Positions 9,794-22,042 are shown, counted from the first letter of the stretch. The stretch: DNA of 64,000 nucleotides from Pseudomonas sp. KNUC1026 (GCF_021650705.1 NZ_CP087138.1:558001-622000), one strand, 5' to 3'. Numbers and translations: made by a program. The notes: generated from the letters alone by a model not told the origin.

Positions 9794-10092
9794 ACCCGGC
9801 TCGAGTCGAGGCTACCGCCGATGGCCTGGCGTTGTTCGGGGAGCTGGACTACCGAGCTGGCAAAGCCTTGCGCGAGCAGGGCGGCAAGCTCGTCAATGCC
9901 GGCAGCGGCTTTGTGGTCATTGCCGACTGCTCCGGTGTAGCGAAGGCCAGCAGCGTCGGGATCTCCCTGCTGCTTGCCTTTGCCCGTGACGCCAAGGCTT
10001 GCGGCAAAACCCTGAAAGTGCGGGCCATGCCGCGTGATATCTGCCAGATCGCCGAAGTCTGCGGTGTGCTGGAACTGCTCGAAGCCGAGTAG
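9790..10092 (+). CDS. mlaB: STAS-domain protein MlaB
   Basis: Small STAS-domain subunit (100 residues) that binds MlaF and is needed for stability and activity of the Mla transporter. The anti-sigma-antagonist-like core appears as VVIADCSGVAKASSVGISLL. It starts with GTG and overlaps the mlaC stop by 3 bp. It ends the mla operon, 12 bp before an intrinsic terminator. Confidence 0.9.
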   Translation: MNPARVEATADGLALFGELDYRAGKALREQGGKLVNAGSGFVVIADCSGVAKASSVGISLLLAFARDAKACGKTLKVRAMPRDICQIAEVCGVLELLEAE

Positions 10093-10103
10093 GCAGCCGC
10101 CTG

Positions 10104-10147
10104 GCTGGCCGCCCGCGTACAGTGTTCGCAGGCGGCCGGCTTTTTTT
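10104..10147 (+). terminator. Intrinsic terminator after mlaB
   Basis: A 14-bp GC-rich stem (10104-10117 with 10127-10140, one mismatch and one G-T pair) with a 9-nt loop is followed at once by seven Ts (10141-10147). This is a classical rho-independent terminator for the mla operon. ibaG begins 47 bp later. Confidence 0.85.
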
Positions 10148-10193
10148 GTATGATGGCCGGCCCGTGCGCACAGGGCGCCGATAGAGGTTGAGC

Positions 10194-11721
<1,528 letters not shown>

Positions 11722-11776
11722 TAGAAGCCTGGCCGGGCCTGTTGGCCCGGCCGATCGATCAGGGATTCCCCCTCCC

Positions 11777-12411
11777 ATGCTGACCATTGCGTTGTCCAAG
11801 GGCCGCATCCTCGACGACACCCTGCCGCTGTTGGCCGAAGCGGGCATCGTGCCCACCGAGAACCCGGACAAGAGCCGCAAGCTGATCATCCCCACCAGCG
11901 ATGAAGGCGTTCGCCTGTTGATCGTGCGCGCTACCGACGTGCCTACCTACGTGGAGCAGGGTGCTGCCGACCTGGGTGTAGCGGGCAAGGATGTACTGAT
12001 GGAGTTCGGCGGCCAGGGTATCTATGAGCCGCTGGACCTTCGCATCGCCTGCTGCAAGCTCATGACTGCCGGTGCCGTGGGGCCCCCGCGCCCAAGGGCC
12101 GGTTGCGCATCGCCACCAAGTTCGTGAATGTCGCCAAGCGTTATTACGCCGAGCAGGGTCGGCAGGTCGACATCATCAAGCTGTACGGCTCCATGGAGCT
12201 GGCGCCGCTGGTGGGCCTGGCAGACAAGATCATCGACGTGGTCGACACCGGCAATACCCTGCGCGCCAATGGCCTGGAACCGCAGGACCTGATCGCCCAC
12301 ATCAGCTCGCGGCTGATCGTGAACAAGGCCTCGATGAAGATGCAGCACGCCCGTATCCAGGCGCTGATCGACACCCTGCGCCAGGCTGTAGAGTCGCGAC
12401 ACCGCGGCTGA
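11777..12411 (+). CDS. hisG: ATP phosphoribosyltransferase HisG, short form (frameshifted)
   Basis: Catalyses ATP + PRPP to phosphoribosyl-ATP, the first step of histidine synthesis. It starts [19 protein letters not shown]. The 211-residue length is the short form that lacks the regulatory domain and needs HisZ as partner. The frame breaks near 12080 in a run of Gs: the first part ends ...KLMTAGAVG and the second resumes as [18 protein letters not shown]. One missing G in the homopolymer accounts for this. The C-terminal part has the PRPP-loop [14 protein letters not shown]. Confidence 0.93.
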
Positions 12412-12539
12412 CCCTTCCCAGCGTGCGGCGCCCGCCGCGCGTTGCACGCTATTAGCGCCATTGGCGGAAATTCCCCGCCACCGGCGCACAGTGCTGATAG
12501 ATTAAGACCCCCGTGTAACCGCCAAAACAGAGGCTTGCC

Positions 12540-13859
12540 ATGACCGCTGCAACCGCCATACGCCGACTCGATGCCCTTGATCCGGATTTCGCCCGACATC
12601 TGGACCATCTGCTGAGCTGGGAAAGTGTGTCGGACGATGCGGTCAACCAGCGCGTGCTGGACATCATCAAGGCTGTGCGCGAGCGCGGTGACGCAGCCTT
12701 GGTGGAATTCACCCAGCGTTTCGATGCGGTGCAGGCCACTACCATGGCCGACCTTATCCTGCCGCGTGAACGCCTGGAGCAAGCTCTTGAGCGCATCACA
12801 CCTACGCAGCGCCAGGCACTGCAGACCGCTGCCGAGCGCGTGCGCGCCTATCACGAGCAGCAGAAGCAGGACTCCTGGAGCTACACCGAAGCCGACGGCA
12901 CGGTGCTTGGGCAAAAGGTGACTCCACTGGACCGCGCCGGCCTCTACGTGCCAGGCGGCAAGGCTTCCTATCCCTCTTCGGTGCTGATGAACGCCATTCC
13001 GGCCAAGGTTGCCGGCGTGGCCGAGGTGGTGATGGTCGTGCCCACGCCCCGTGGCGAGCTCAACGAGTTGGTACTTGCCGCCGCCTGCATCGCCGGTGTG
13101 GACCGGGTGTTCACCATCGGTGGTGCGCAGGCCGTGGCCGCACTGGCCTATGGCACCGAGAGCGTGCCCAAGGTCGACAAGGTCGTCGGCCCGGGCAACA
13201 TCTATGTCGCCACCGCCAAGCGCCATGTTTTCGGCCAGGTGGGCATCGACATGATCGCCGGCCCCTCCGAGATCCTGGTGGTGTGCGACGGCGGCACCGA
13301 CCCGGACTGGATCGCCATGGACCTGTTCTCACAGGCCGAGCACGACGAAGACGCCCAGGCGATCCTGGTCAGCCCTGATGGAGCCTTCCTCGACGCAGTG
13401 GCCGCCAGCATCGACAAGCTGCTGCCCACCATGGAGCGCGCCGAGATCATCCGTACCTCACTGCAAGGCCGCGGCGCGCTGATCAAGGTCTCCGACATGG
13501 CGCAGGCAATCGAGGTGAGCAACCGCATCGCGCCCGAGCACCTGGAGCTGTCGGTGGCCGACCCGCAGGCCTGGCTGCCTTCCATTCGCCATGCCGGTGC
13601 CATCTTCATGGGCCGCCACACCAGCGAGGCGCTGGGCGACTACTGCGCTGGGCCCAATCATGTGCTGCCCACCTCGGGTACCGCACGGTTTTCGTCACCA
13701 CTGGGGGTGTACGACTTTCAGAAGCGCTCGTCGATCATCTTCTGCTCGCCCACAGGTGCCTCCGAGCTGGGCAAGACTGCCTCGGTGCTGGCCCGTGGCG
13801 AATCTCTCAGCGCGCATGCCCGCAGCGCCGAGTACCGCATTCTGGACCAGGGGGAGTAA
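12540..13859 (+). CDS. hisD: Histidinol dehydrogenase HisD
   Basis: Zinc enzyme that oxidises L-histidinol to L-histidine in two NAD-dependent steps, the end of histidine synthesis. The 439 residues include [12 protein letters not shown], the zinc ligands Q265 and H268 in [10 protein letters not shown], and the family motif PEHLEL. It starts 128 bp after hisG and is followed 3 bp later by hisC. The gene is intact. Confidence 0.97.
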   Translation: MTAATAIRRLDALDPDFARHLDHLLSWESVSDDAVNQRVLDIIKAVRERGDAALVEFTQRFDAVQATTMADLILPRERLEQALERITPTQRQALQTAAERVRAYHEQQKQDSWSYTEADGTVLGQKVTPLDRAGLYVPGGKASYPSSVLMNAIPAKVAGVAEVVMVVPTPRGELNELVLAAACIAGVDRVFTIGGAQAVAALAYGTESVPKVDKVVGPGNIYVATAKRHVFGQVGIDMIAGPSEILVVCDGGTDPDWIAMDLFSQAEHDEDAQAILVSPDGAFLDAVAASIDKLLPTMERAEIIRTSLQGRGALIKVSDMAQAIEVSNRIAPEHLELSVADPQAWLPSIRHAGAIFMGRHTSEALGDYCAGPNHVLPTSGTARFSSPLGVYDFQKRSSIIFCSPTGASELGKTASVLARGESLSAHARSAEYRILDQGE

Positions 13860-13862
13860 CCC

Positions 13863-14906
13863 ATGAGCAAGTTCTGGAGCCCGTTCGTCAAGACCCTGGA
13901 CCCTTACGTTCCGGGCGAGCAACCCAAGCTGACCAACCTGGTCAAGCTCAACACCAACGAGAACCCCTACGGCCCGTCGCCCAAGGCGCTGGCCGCCATG
14001 GCCGCCGAGGTGGGCGACAACCTGCGCCTGTACCCGGACCCCAACAGCGATCGCCTCAAGCGTGCCGTGGCCGACTTCTACGGCGTCACAACTGCCCAGG
14101 TGTTCGTGGGCAACGGTTCTGACGAAGTGCTGGCGCATATCTTTCACGGCCTGTTCCAGCAGAACCTGCCGTTGCTGTTCCCGGACATCAGCTACAGCTT
14201 CTACCCCGTGTATTGCGGCCTGTACGGCATCGATCACGAACTCGTCGCGCTGGACGAACAGTTCCAGATCCGCGTCGAAGACTACGCCCGCCCCAACGGC
14301 GGCATCATCTTCCCCAACCCCAATGCCCCGACCGGCTGCCTGCTGGCGCTTGAAGCCGTAGAGCGTATCGCACAGAACAGCCCCGATTCGGTGGTGGTGG
14401 TGGATGAGGCGTACATCGACTTCGGCGGCGAATCGGCTATCGCCCTGGTGGGCCGCTACCCGAACCTGCTGGTGACCCAGACCTTGTCCAAGTCGCGCTC
14501 GCTGGCAGGGCTGCGGGTGGGTATTGCGGTGGGGCACCCTGACCTGATCGAGGCGCTGGACCGGGTTAAGAACAGCTTCAACTCCTACCCGGTCGACCGC
14601 ATCGCCATTGCCGGTGGCGCGGCGGCCTTCGAGGACCGTGCCTGGTTCGACCAGACCCGCCAGGCGGTGATCGACAGCCGCGAAGCCTTGAGCGAGCAAT
14701 TGCGCGCCCGTGGTTTCGAAGTGCTGCCGTCGGCTGCCAACTTCATCTTCGCCCGCCATCCGGAGCGTGACGCGGCAGAGATTGCCGCCAAGGTGAGGGA
14801 GAAGGGCGTGATCGTGCGCCACTTCAAGCAGCAACGCATCAGCCAGTTTCTGCGCATCAGCATCGGCACGCCGGAGCAGAACCAGGCGCTGATCGACGCA
14901 CTCTGA
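13863..14906 (+). CDS. hisC: Histidinol-phosphate aminotransferase HisC
   Basis: PLP-dependent fold type I aminotransferase that makes histidinol phosphate from imidazole acetol phosphate and glutamate. The PLP-binding lysine is K210 in [14 protein letters not shown]. The substrate motif [11 protein letters not shown] and the block PNPNAPTG are present. At 347 residues it has the HisC1-type length. It lies 3 bp after hisD, so the two are co-transcribed. A hairpin follows the stop. Confidence 0.96.
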   Translation: MSKFWSPFVKTLDPYVPGEQPKLTNLVKLNTNENPYGPSPKALAAMAAEVGDNLRLYPDPNSDRLKRAVADFYGVTTAQVFVGNGSDEVLAHIFHGLFQQNLPLLFPDISYSFYPVYCGLYGIDHELVALDEQFQIRVEDYARPNGGIIFPNPNAPTGCLLALEAVERIAQNSPDSVVVVDEAYIDFGGESAIALVGRYPNLLVTQTLSKSRSLAGLRVGIAVGHPDLIEALDRVKNSFNSYPVDRIAIAGGAAAFEDRAWFDQTRQAVIDSREALSEQLRARGFEVLPSAANFIFARHPERDAAEIAAKVREKGVIVRHFKQQRISQFLRISIGTPEQNQALIDAL

Positions 14907-14917
14907 CGATCAACAGG

Positions 14918-14945
14918 CCGGCAGCGCCGATGGGGCGCCTGCCGG
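14918..14945. terminator. Hairpin between convergent hisC and MFS gene
   Basis: An 11-bp GC-rich inverted repeat (14918-14928 with 14934-14945, one bulged base) sits between the convergent stops of hisC and the sugar-porter gene. It may end transcription from both sides. The flanking T run is poor, so termination may be weak. Confidence 0.45.
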
Positions 14946-14963
14946 ATGCTTTCAGCTAGCGCC

Positions 14964-16379
14964 TCAAAGTTCTTTCTTCATGTAGCGCTCGATCTGCTCA
15001 AGGCTCTTGCCCTTGGTTTCCGGCAAGCAAATAGCCACGAACAGCAGTGAGCCCAGATTCAGCGCAGCGAAGACGTAGAAAGTGGCGTTTCCGATCCATT
15101 GCAGTGCCATGGGGAAAGCGAACGCCACCAGTGCGTTGAACAGCCATTGCATCGACACCGCCGTGCCGGTGAGCATTCCCCTCACCTGATTGGGGAACAG
15201 TTCCGACATCAGCAGCCAGTACACCGGTGAAATGCACATCTGCATGAACAGCAGAAATACCAGGATGCAGCTCAGCGCCAGGTAGCTCTGCAAGGGGCTG
15301 TTGGGCAGTGCCGAAAGCACCGTGCCCAATGCCAGCTGCGCCAGGATCACTACGCACAGCCCGGTCATCAGCAGCGGGCGGCGGCCCACCCGGCCGATTG
15401 CCCAGATACCCAACAGGGTGGCGATCACCGATACCACACCGTTTCCGATCGTTGCCGTCAGGGCGGCATGAGTACCCAGGCCTGTGGTCTTGAGGATGAT
15501 CGGGGTGTAGTACATGAATGCGTTGACTCCGGTGAACTGAATCACAAAGCCCAACCCCACGCCGATCAGCATCAGCTTGATCACCCAGGGTTGACGCAGC
15601 AATTCACCCACCGGTGGATGGTGCCTGGCAGCGCGAGCGTGGTCGCGCAGTTCAACGGCTTCCTTGTGAGCTTGCTCGGGGGAGTCGCGCAATTGCTCCA
15701 GCACCTGCTCCGCTTCGTCGATTCGGCCTTTCGCGGCCAGCCAGCGCGGGGAAGCGGGTACCAGAAACGTCCCCGCAAACAGCAAGGCACCGGGCACCAT
15801 GGCAATGGCAAGCATGTAGCGCCAGATGTCATTGCGTTGCAGCGTCCAGGCCAGCAAGGCGCTGAGCATATACGCCAGCAACTGGCCTGTGACGATCATC
15901 AGCTCGTTACGGCTGACCAGGCGCCCACGACGTTTCGGGCCGGCGATCTCCGCGATGAACACCGGCACCGTAGCCGACCCGCCACCGACCGCCAGGCCGA
16001 GCACGAAGCGCATTGCGGTCATCACGCTCACGTTCGGCGCTATCGCTGTGCCCAATGCGCCGAGCACGAACAGCACTGCCAGCGAGCGCAGGGTGGTGCG
16101 CCGGCCGAATCGGTCGGAGATATACCCGCTGGCCAGAGAGCCTATGGCTGCACCGACGATCAGCGAAGAAGTGATCAGCCCTTCGGTGAAAGCATTCAGG
16201 CCCAGGCCGCCCTGGTCGGCTGGCAAGGTCATGAAGGGCAGGGCGCCGGCGATGATGCCGGTGTCGTAACCGAAGGCCAGGGCGCCCATGGTGGCGACCA
16301 GCACGGTAATGAATATCAAACGTCGGGCGCTGGGTTGCGCGCGCTCGGCCGCATCGGCCATAGCGTTGGAATCGGGCAT
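14964..16379 (-). CDS. MFS transporter, sugar porter family
   Basis: Twelve-helix major facilitator of about 471 residues. It shows sugar-porter signatures: FGYDTGIIAGALPF in helix 1, DRFGRRTTL after helix 2, PASPRWLAAKGR (a variant of PESPRW) before the central loop, GRRPLL after helix 8, and PETKGKSLEQIE at the C-terminus. These fit proton-sugar or proton-polyol symporters such as the XylE/IolT group. The substrate cannot be read from the sequence. I use the ATG at 16379 because the extension upstream lacks family likeness. The gene is convergent with hisC and divergent from the next MFS gene. Confidence 0.85.
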   Translation of the reverse strand: MPDSNAMADAAERAQPSARRLIFITVLVATMGALAFGYDTGIIAGALPFMTLPADQGGLGLNAFTEGLITSSLIVGAAIGSLASGYISDRFGRRTTLRSLAVLFVLGALGTAIAPNVSVMTAMRFVLGLAVGGGSATVPVFIAEIAGPKRRGRLVSRNELMIVTGQLLAYMLSALLAWTLQRNDIWRYMLAIAMVPGALLFAGTFLVPASPRWLAAKGRIDEAEQVLEQLRDSPEQAHKEAVELRDHARAARHHPPVGELLRQPWVIKLMLIGVGLGFVIQFTGVNAFMYYTPIILKTTGLGTHAALTATIGNGVVSVIATLLGIWAIGRVGRRPLLMTGLCVVILAQLALGTVLSALPNSPLQSYLALSCILVFLLFMQMCISPVYWLLMSELFPNQVRGMLTGTAVSMQWLFNALVAFAFPMALQWIGNATFYVFAALNLGSLLFVAICLPETKGKSLEQIERYMKKEL

Positions 16380-16590
16380 GTGAACAGGTCCTGTAGAGAA
16401 AAACGTCGAGCTGGTCAGAGGGGCTGTATGGCGTGGTGGTCGCCGGGAAAGGGCGAAACAGACACTTGGCATAGGAATTTATGACAATGTGTGTCAAAGG
16501 AGTTCCTTCCTGAGCCGCTGCCCTTCAAGGCATTGCCACGTAAATGTGCAATCATCGCCGGCCACGTATTCAGAGGCTGACAGTCGAGTT

Positions 16591-17748
16591 ATGGGCAGCA
16601 ACAAGGCAGTGCTGGCGGTACTGATTTTTGCGGTTTCGGTCGTGGGGTTGGGCATGGGCGCGACCCTGCCTGTGGTTGCGTTGCGCATGTACCAGGTGCA
16701 GGCGTCCACTCTGTCGATCGGCCTGCTGGCAGCGATGCCAGCGGTGGGCATGATGGCTTCGGCATTCATGATCGACGCTCTGTGCCGGCGTTTCACGCGG
16801 CGCGGGCTTTACCTGCTGGCTCTAGGCGTGTGCTCGGCGAGTGTTGCGGCTATCGAGCCACTGGCCACAGTGCCTTGGGCTCTGGCGGCCGCTCGCGTAC
16901 TGATGGGCGTGGGCATGGGCGTAGTGATCATCCTTGGCGAATCGTGGGTCAATGAAATGAGCCCGATCAACGCGCGGGGACGGTTGGTTGCGCTCTATGC
17001 CACCTGTTTTACCGCCTGCCAGATGCTTGGCCCTGCGTCGGTGGCATGGCTGGGCGCCGAGGGGCCCTGGGTCAACCTGCTGGTGCTGGCCAGCCAGGCC
17101 TTGGGCCTGGCACTGGTGGGTTGGGTGATGCCGGCAACCCCGGCGTTGCGTGCGCAGCAGAGCCGTGGCTTCTCGGTGCTGGGTTTCGTGAAAGTGGCGC
17201 CGGCGTTGTGCATGGGTGTGCTGTTGTTCAGCTTCTTCGATAGCGTGGTGCTGGCGATGTTTCCGGTATATGCCGCAGGGCTGGGGTTCAGCCTGGCCCT
17301 GGCAGCGCTGACCAGTAGCGTGATCCTGGCCGGCGATGCTGCCTGCCAGTTGCCGCTGGGCTGGCTTGCCGACCGCAGTGATCGCCACCGCCTGTACGTA
17401 ACGTGCGGCCTGCTGGTGCTGTTGATCGGTGCAGGGCTGCCCTGGCTGATGGGTAGCGGGCTCTGGTTATGGCCGGCATTGATCGTATTGGGTGCGGTGG
17501 CCGGAGGCGTCTACACCTTGGCTATCGTGTTGATCGGGGAGCGTTTCGAAGGTGCGGACCTGGTGACCGCCAACGCCAGCGCCGGGCTGATCTGGGGCTT
17601 GGGCAGCGTGCTCGGGCCATTGGCCAGCGGTGCAGCCATGAGCCTGGGCCCACAAGGCCTGCCTTGTACGTTGGCAGCGTCGGCAGCGCTGTTCGTCGTT
17701 TTCGCCTGGCACCTGCAGTGGAAAAGCCGCCAGGCTCTTCACATCTGA
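16591..17748 (+). CDS. MFS transporter (YcaD-like)
   Basis: Integral membrane protein of 385 residues with about 12 hydrophobic segments. It has the MFS features VVALRMYQVQASTLSIGLL, a short basic loop CRRFTRRGLYL after helix 2, and GVGMGVVIILGESWVNEMSP, which resembles YcaD/UMF1-type transporters of unknown substrate. The start MGSNKAVLAVLIF at 16591 begins at the first membrane helix; the open frame extends further upstream without sensible sequence. Its stop overlaps a Fur-box-like site that precedes fecI. Confidence 0.75.
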   Translation: MGSNKAVLAVLIFAVSVVGLGMGATLPVVALRMYQVQASTLSIGLLAAMPAVGMMASAFMIDALCRRFTRRGLYLLALGVCSASVAAIEPLATVPWALAAARVLMGVGMGVVIILGESWVNEMSPINARGRLVALYATCFTACQMLGPASVAWLGAEGPWVNLLVLASQALGLALVGWVMPATPALRAQQSRGFSVLGFVKVAPALCMGVLLFSFFDSVVLAMFPVYAAGLGFSLALAALTSSVILAGDAACQLPLGWLADRSDRHRLYVTCGLLVLLIGAGLPWLMGSGLWLWPALIVLGAVAGGVYTLAIVLIGERFEGADLVTANASAGLIWGLGSVLGPLASGAAMSLGPQGLPCTLAASAALFVVFAWHLQWKSRQALHI

Positions 17749-17765
17749 GAATGCTTACCATTAGA
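17747..17765 (+). promoter_or_regulatory. Fur-box-like site upstream of fecI
   Basis: The 19-mer GAGAATGCTTACCATTAGA matches 13 of 19 positions of the GATAATGATAATCATTATC Fur consensus. It lies 33 bp before the fecI-like start and overlaps the end of the preceding MFS gene. Iron repression of FecI-type sigma factors through Fur is the general rule in Pseudomonas, which supports the call. Confidence 0.55.
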
Positions 17766-17797
17766 ATCCGCAGCTCACTCCTTGCCTGCCTCCATTC

Positions 17798-18367
17798 ATG
17801 ACACAACTCCCTCCCGACCCGGATCCGGCGCATGGCTCGACCGCCGAACCGGCAACGGATCGCACGCAGTTTCTGGAGGCATTCCTTGCCGAGCGCGCTC
17901 GCATGGAGGCGGTCGTCACTCGGCGAACGGGTTGCCGGCAGACGGCGGCAGATCTCATTCAGGATCTGTTCCTGCGGCTATGGCGGCGGCCAAAGGCTCC
18001 TGAGGGCGCCTGGGGGCATTATCTGATTCGTAGCGCAGGCAACCTTGCCATCGACCATCTGCGTAGCGAGAGCGCACGAAGCCGCCTTGCGCAAGGAATG
18101 GCCTTGGACGAAGAAAGCCAGTCTTCGGAGGGAGCGCTGGAGGCGGGTAGCGACTTGCGGCATATCGAAGCGGCCTTGCGCGCTTTGCCCGAGCGCACGC
18201 GGCGCATCTTTCTGCTCAACCGCATCCATGGCCGCACCTACCTCGAGATTGCCCGAGCAATGGCGCTGTCCCAAAGTGCGGTGGAAAAACATATGATGCG
18301 CGCGCTCGATGCGTGCAAGGCCAGCTTGTGCGACTCCACCCGCCCGCCAGGGAATGCCGGCTCATGA
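17798..18367 (+). CDS. FecI-like ECF sigma factor
   Basis: Extracytoplasmic-function sigma factor of 189 residues of the iron-starvation (FecI) type. Region 2 is seen as QTAADLIQDLFLRLWRRP and NLAIDHLRSE. Region 4 is seen as ALRALPERTRRIFLLNRIHGR and YLEIARAMALSQSAVEKHM. It should direct RNA polymerase to the downstream TonB-dependent receptor gene when its ligand is bound at the cell surface. Its stop overlaps the fecR ATG (ATGA), indicating coupling. A Fur-box-like site lies just upstream. Confidence 0.93.
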   Translation: MTQLPPDPDPAHGSTAEPATDRTQFLEAFLAERARMEAVVTRRTGCRQTAADLIQDLFLRLWRRPKAPEGAWGHYLIRSAGNLAIDHLRSESARSRLAQGMALDEESQSSEGALEAGSDLRHIEAALRALPERTRRIFLLNRIHGRTYLEIARAMALSQSAVEKHMMRALDACKASLCDSTRPPGNAGS

Positions 18368-19347
18368 CTGCTCGTCGCCCCGTTGAATCATTCTCAAGCC
18401 GCCAGGCACGGCATTGGCTCGCCGCGCTGGCGGGCAGGCCGGACGCCGCCACGCAAGCGGCATTCGAGCGTTGGCATGCCGCGCATCCGGCCAACGCACT
18501 GGCCTGGGATGAAGCGATGTCGCTGTGGCAGGCCACCGATGCACCTGCACGGCGCTTGGCGGCCGACGACGCCAGTGCCTTGCACGCATTGCTTGAGCGG
18601 ATGGACGCGCCCGCCCCGCCCAGGGCGTTCAGGCGCATCACCTGGGCCAGCGCTGCGGTGGTAGTACTGGCTCTGGGCGCGCTGATCGGCGGTTGGCGCC
18701 CTGATCGTTGGGTCGAGGACCTTGCAGCCGACCATGTGTGCCCGGCTGGCCCAGTCTGCAATGTCACGCTGGCAGACGGCTCCGAACTGACCCTCGATGC
18801 TGGCAGTGCCATTGCCGTCGACCTGTCTTCGAGTGAGCGCCACGTCGAATTGAGGCGAGGGGCAGTGTTTTTCAAGGTGGCCCATACCGGGGCACCTTTC
18901 GTCGTGCAATCGGGGGCCAGCCAGGTGCGCGTGCTCGGGACCGAGTTCGCGGTGCGGCAAACCAGCGGGGGAGGCCGGGTCACAGTGTTGGCAGGTCGAG
19001 TTTCGGTGCGTGCGGCACCCGGCGAGCCTGAGCAGGTCCTGCAGGGCAATCAGCAGGTCAGTTGGGCGGGCGGCCATGCCGGTGAGGTGGCCAAGGTCGA
19101 CAGCGCTGCACAGCTGGCCTGGCGCGAGGGTTGGCTGACCTGGTACCAGGCGCCGTTGTCGGAGGTTGTCGCAGAGCTGGAGCCGTACTATCCCGGGCGC
19201 ATTGTCGTGCTGGGGGATGCCTTGGGCCAGCGTACGTTGAGCGGCAGCTTTCCCACCAAGGACCCTCAGGCCGTGCTTGGTGCATTGCAGAAAATCCTGG
19301 GCTTCGAACAACATCACCTGCCCGGGCCGGTGATCCTGCTGCGTTGA
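18364..19347 (+). CDS. FecR-like anti-sigma factor / signal transducer
   Basis: Inner-membrane regulator of 327 residues that holds or activates the FecI-like sigma factor. The N-terminal cytoplasmic DUF4880 domain has RQARHWLAALAGRPDAATQ. One membrane helix lies at about residues 97-116 (ITWASAAVVVLALGALIGGW). The periplasmic FecR domain (LADGSELTLDAGSAIAVDL) and a C-terminal STN-contact domain follow. The ATG at 18364 overlaps the sigma-factor stop by 4 bp. The receptor gene follows after 94 bp. Confidence 0.92.
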   Translation: MTARRPVESFSSRQARHWLAALAGRPDAATQAAFERWHAAHPANALAWDEAMSLWQATDAPARRLAADDASALHALLERMDAPAPPRAFRRITWASAAVVVLALGALIGGWRPDRWVEDLAADHVCPAGPVCNVTLADGSELTLDAGSAIAVDLSSSERHVELRRGAVFFKVAHTGAPFVVQSGASQVRVLGTEFAVRQTSGGGRVTVLAGRVSVRAAPGEPEQVLQGNQQVSWAGGHAGEVAKVDSAAQLAWREGWLTWYQAPLSEVVAELEPYYPGRIVVLGDALGQRTLSGSFPTKDPQAVLGALQKILGFEQHHLPGPVILLR

Positions 19348-19441
19348 ACCGAAAAAATCGAATTCCCATGTGAGGTAACCGTGCTGCTGCTCCGTCTGCT
19401 TGGTGCATGCGATCAATTCGTATTTCACACTGGGGAGCACC

Positions 19442-21879
19442 ATGACACACACCTTCAAGCCGGCGCATCGTTCGGTACGCCTCTGGCTTGGCGCCAGCGC
19501 CCTGATGGCCGGTTACGCCTTTGCGGGCGAGCCCGCTGAGCCTCACGCAGCGCCTCCAGCCAGCAGCCAGGCAGCCGCTTACAGCTTTTCGATCGCTGCC
19601 CAGCCTTTGCCGCAAGCGCTCAGTGCGTTCAGCAGAGCCACTGGCCTGGGCGTGGTCTATACCGTGCAGGTTCCGGCCCAGGTTCAGGCGCCTGCCGTTA
19701 CCGGCCGCATGAGCGCCGAAGCCGCCCTCAGCCGATTGCTGGCAGGTTCCGGGTTCACTGCGCGATACCTCGACGGGCATACCCTTGCGGTGGAGCTGGC
19801 CCCGCAGGAGGGCGTATTGAATTTGCCTGCTACCCAGATCGACGGCGCTTCGTCGCGCGAAAGCGTCAGCAGCTATCAGCCCCCGGCCAGCAGTTCGATC
19901 GCGCGCTCCTCCGCACGAGTGCAAGACATCCCGCAGTCGATCAATGTTGTCGCCAGCCAGGTCATCAAGGACCAGGCCCCGCGCAACCTTGACGACGCTT
20001 TGAACAACGTCAGCGGTATCACTCAGGGCAACACACTGGCCAGCACGCAGGACTCGGTGCTCAAACGCGGTTTTGGCGACAATCGCGACGGCTCGATCAT
20101 GCAAGATGGAATGCCGCTGGTTCAGGGCCGCGCGCTCAACGCCACCACCGACCGCGTCGAGGTGCTCAAGGGCCCTGCTTCGCTGCTGTATGGTATCCAA
20201 GACCCCGGGGGCGTGGTGAACCTGGTGGCCAAGCGCCCGCAACTCACGCAGTACAACGCGCTGACCGCCCGAGGCTCGAGCTATGGCAACGGCAGGAACG
20301 GCAGCGGTGGCACCCTCGACAGCACCGGGCCACTGGGCGCCAGCGGGCTTGCCTACCGGCTGATCGTCGATCATGAAGATGAGGACTACTGGCGCAACTT
20401 CGGCACTCACCGCGAAAGCCTGGTAGCACCGTCACTTGCCTGGTACGGCGATGCCACCGAGGTGGTCGCCAGCTATCAGCACCGTGAATTCCTGACGCCT
20501 TTCGACCGCGGCACGGCAATCAACCCCAACACCCATCATCCTTTGGACATCCCGGCCACGCGGCGGCTCGATGAGCCTTTCAACGATATGGAAGGGCGTT
20601 CGGACCTGTACCAGCTGCAGGTCGATCACCACCTCAATGATGGCTGGAAGGCTCACTTCGGCTTCAGCTACAACCGCGAAACCTACGACGCCAGCCAGGT
20701 GCGGATCACCAAAGTGAACCCGGCCAGTGGCACCCTGACCCGCACCATGGACGGCACTCGCGGTGCGCTGACGCATGACCGCTTCTCGACCCTCAGCCTC
20801 GAAGGCAGCCAGACCTTGTTCGGCCTGCAGAACGACATGGTCGTCGGGCTGGATGACGAGTACCGCAAGATCTACCGCGCCGAGTTGATTCGCCAGAGCA
20901 GCAAGGCCACGTTCAGTTATGTGAATCCGGTGTATGGCCGTGAAGTGCAGGGCACTACCGTCAGTGCTCCCGACAGCGCCCAGACCGATGAGCTGCGCAG
21001 CAATTCGTTGTTCATGCAGGACTCGCTGCACCTGAGCGAGCACTGGATCGCTGTGTTTGGTGGCCGCTATCAGGTCTACGACCAATACGCTGGCAAAGGC
21101 ATTCCCTTCAAGGCCAATACCGATACCAACGGGCAGACCTGGGTGCCGCGCGCGGGGCTGGTGTACAAGCTCGATGACCAGTGGTCGTTCTATGGCAGCT
21201 ACAGCGAATCGTTCAAGCCCAACTCCAGCATCGCGGCCCTGAGCGGCGGCGTTGTGCTGGATTCGGCCTACGCGCCTGAGCAGGGCAAGAGCTGGGAACT
21301 TGGAGCCAAACTCGACATTCCGGGGCGATCACCGCTACGGCAGCGGTGTATCGGATAGACAAGCGCAATGTCCTGGTGTCGCAGGCCGACGCATTGGGCA
21401 ATACGATCTACAGCGTGGCTGGAGGCGTGCAATCCAAAGGCTTCGAGCTGGATGTCGCGGGCCAGCTGACGGAACGTTGGAGCCTGATCGGCAGCTACGC
21501 CTTCACCGATGCCGAAGTCACCAGGGACCCTGACTACAAAGGCAACCGGCTGCAGAACGTGGCGCGCAACTCAGGTTCGCTGTCGGCAGTGTACGACGTT
21601 GGCAGCCTGCTGGGTGGCGACCGCTTGCGCCTGGGCGCGGGCATGCGTTACGTCGGCAAGCGGGCAGGGGATGCGGCCAATAGCTTCGACCTTGATCCCT
21701 ATACCGTGGCTGACGCCTTTGCCAGTTATGACACACGCATCGAAGGGCATAACGTGAACTTCAAGTTCAACGTGAAGAATCTCTTCGACCGAACCTATTA
21801 CACCTCGGCAGCCAGCACCAACTTTGTGTCGATAGGGGATGCTCGCCAATTCGTACTTTCCAGCACCGTTGAATTCTAG
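19442..21879 (+). CDS. TonB-dependent siderophore receptor with STN domain (frameshifted)
   Basis: Outer-membrane receptor of about 812 residues for a ferric siderophore. It has a signal peptide, then an N-terminal STN signalling domain (SFSIAAQPLPQALSAFSRA), a TonB plug (RVQDIPQSINVVASQVIKDQ, and VLKGPASLLYGIQDPGGVVNLV) and a beta-barrel ending in the C-terminal signal VLSSTVEF. The STN domain and the preceding fecI-fecR genes show that it is a transducer that regulates its own synthesis. The frame breaks near 21333 in a run of Gs; one missing G restores GAKLDIPG...ATAAVYRIDKRNV. The siderophore cannot be named from sequence. Confidence 0.92.
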
Positions 21880-21952
21880 TGAGGCCAAGCCCCGCAAAGG
21901 CAGGCTTATCGCGGGGCGAAGTCATTGATTTAAATAAATTTCCAAGCGGGGG

Positions 21953-21981
21953 TTGACGCCTATGCAAACCCCCCATAGAAT
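21953..21981 (+). promoter_or_regulatory. Sigma-70 promoter of the tRNA operon
   Basis: TTGACG (21953-21958) and TAGAAT (21976-21981) are separated by exactly 17 bp and followed by the G+C-rich stretch GCGCGCC. Such a GC-rich discriminator is typical of stringently controlled stable-RNA promoters. It precedes the first tRNA gene by about 60 bp and is the obvious promoter for the four tRNAs. Confidence 0.85.
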
Positions 21982-22042
21982 GCGCGCCACTTGCAGCGCA
22001 AAGCACACAGCGAAGCGCAACGGGTAGTGAAAGTTGTAGCCT

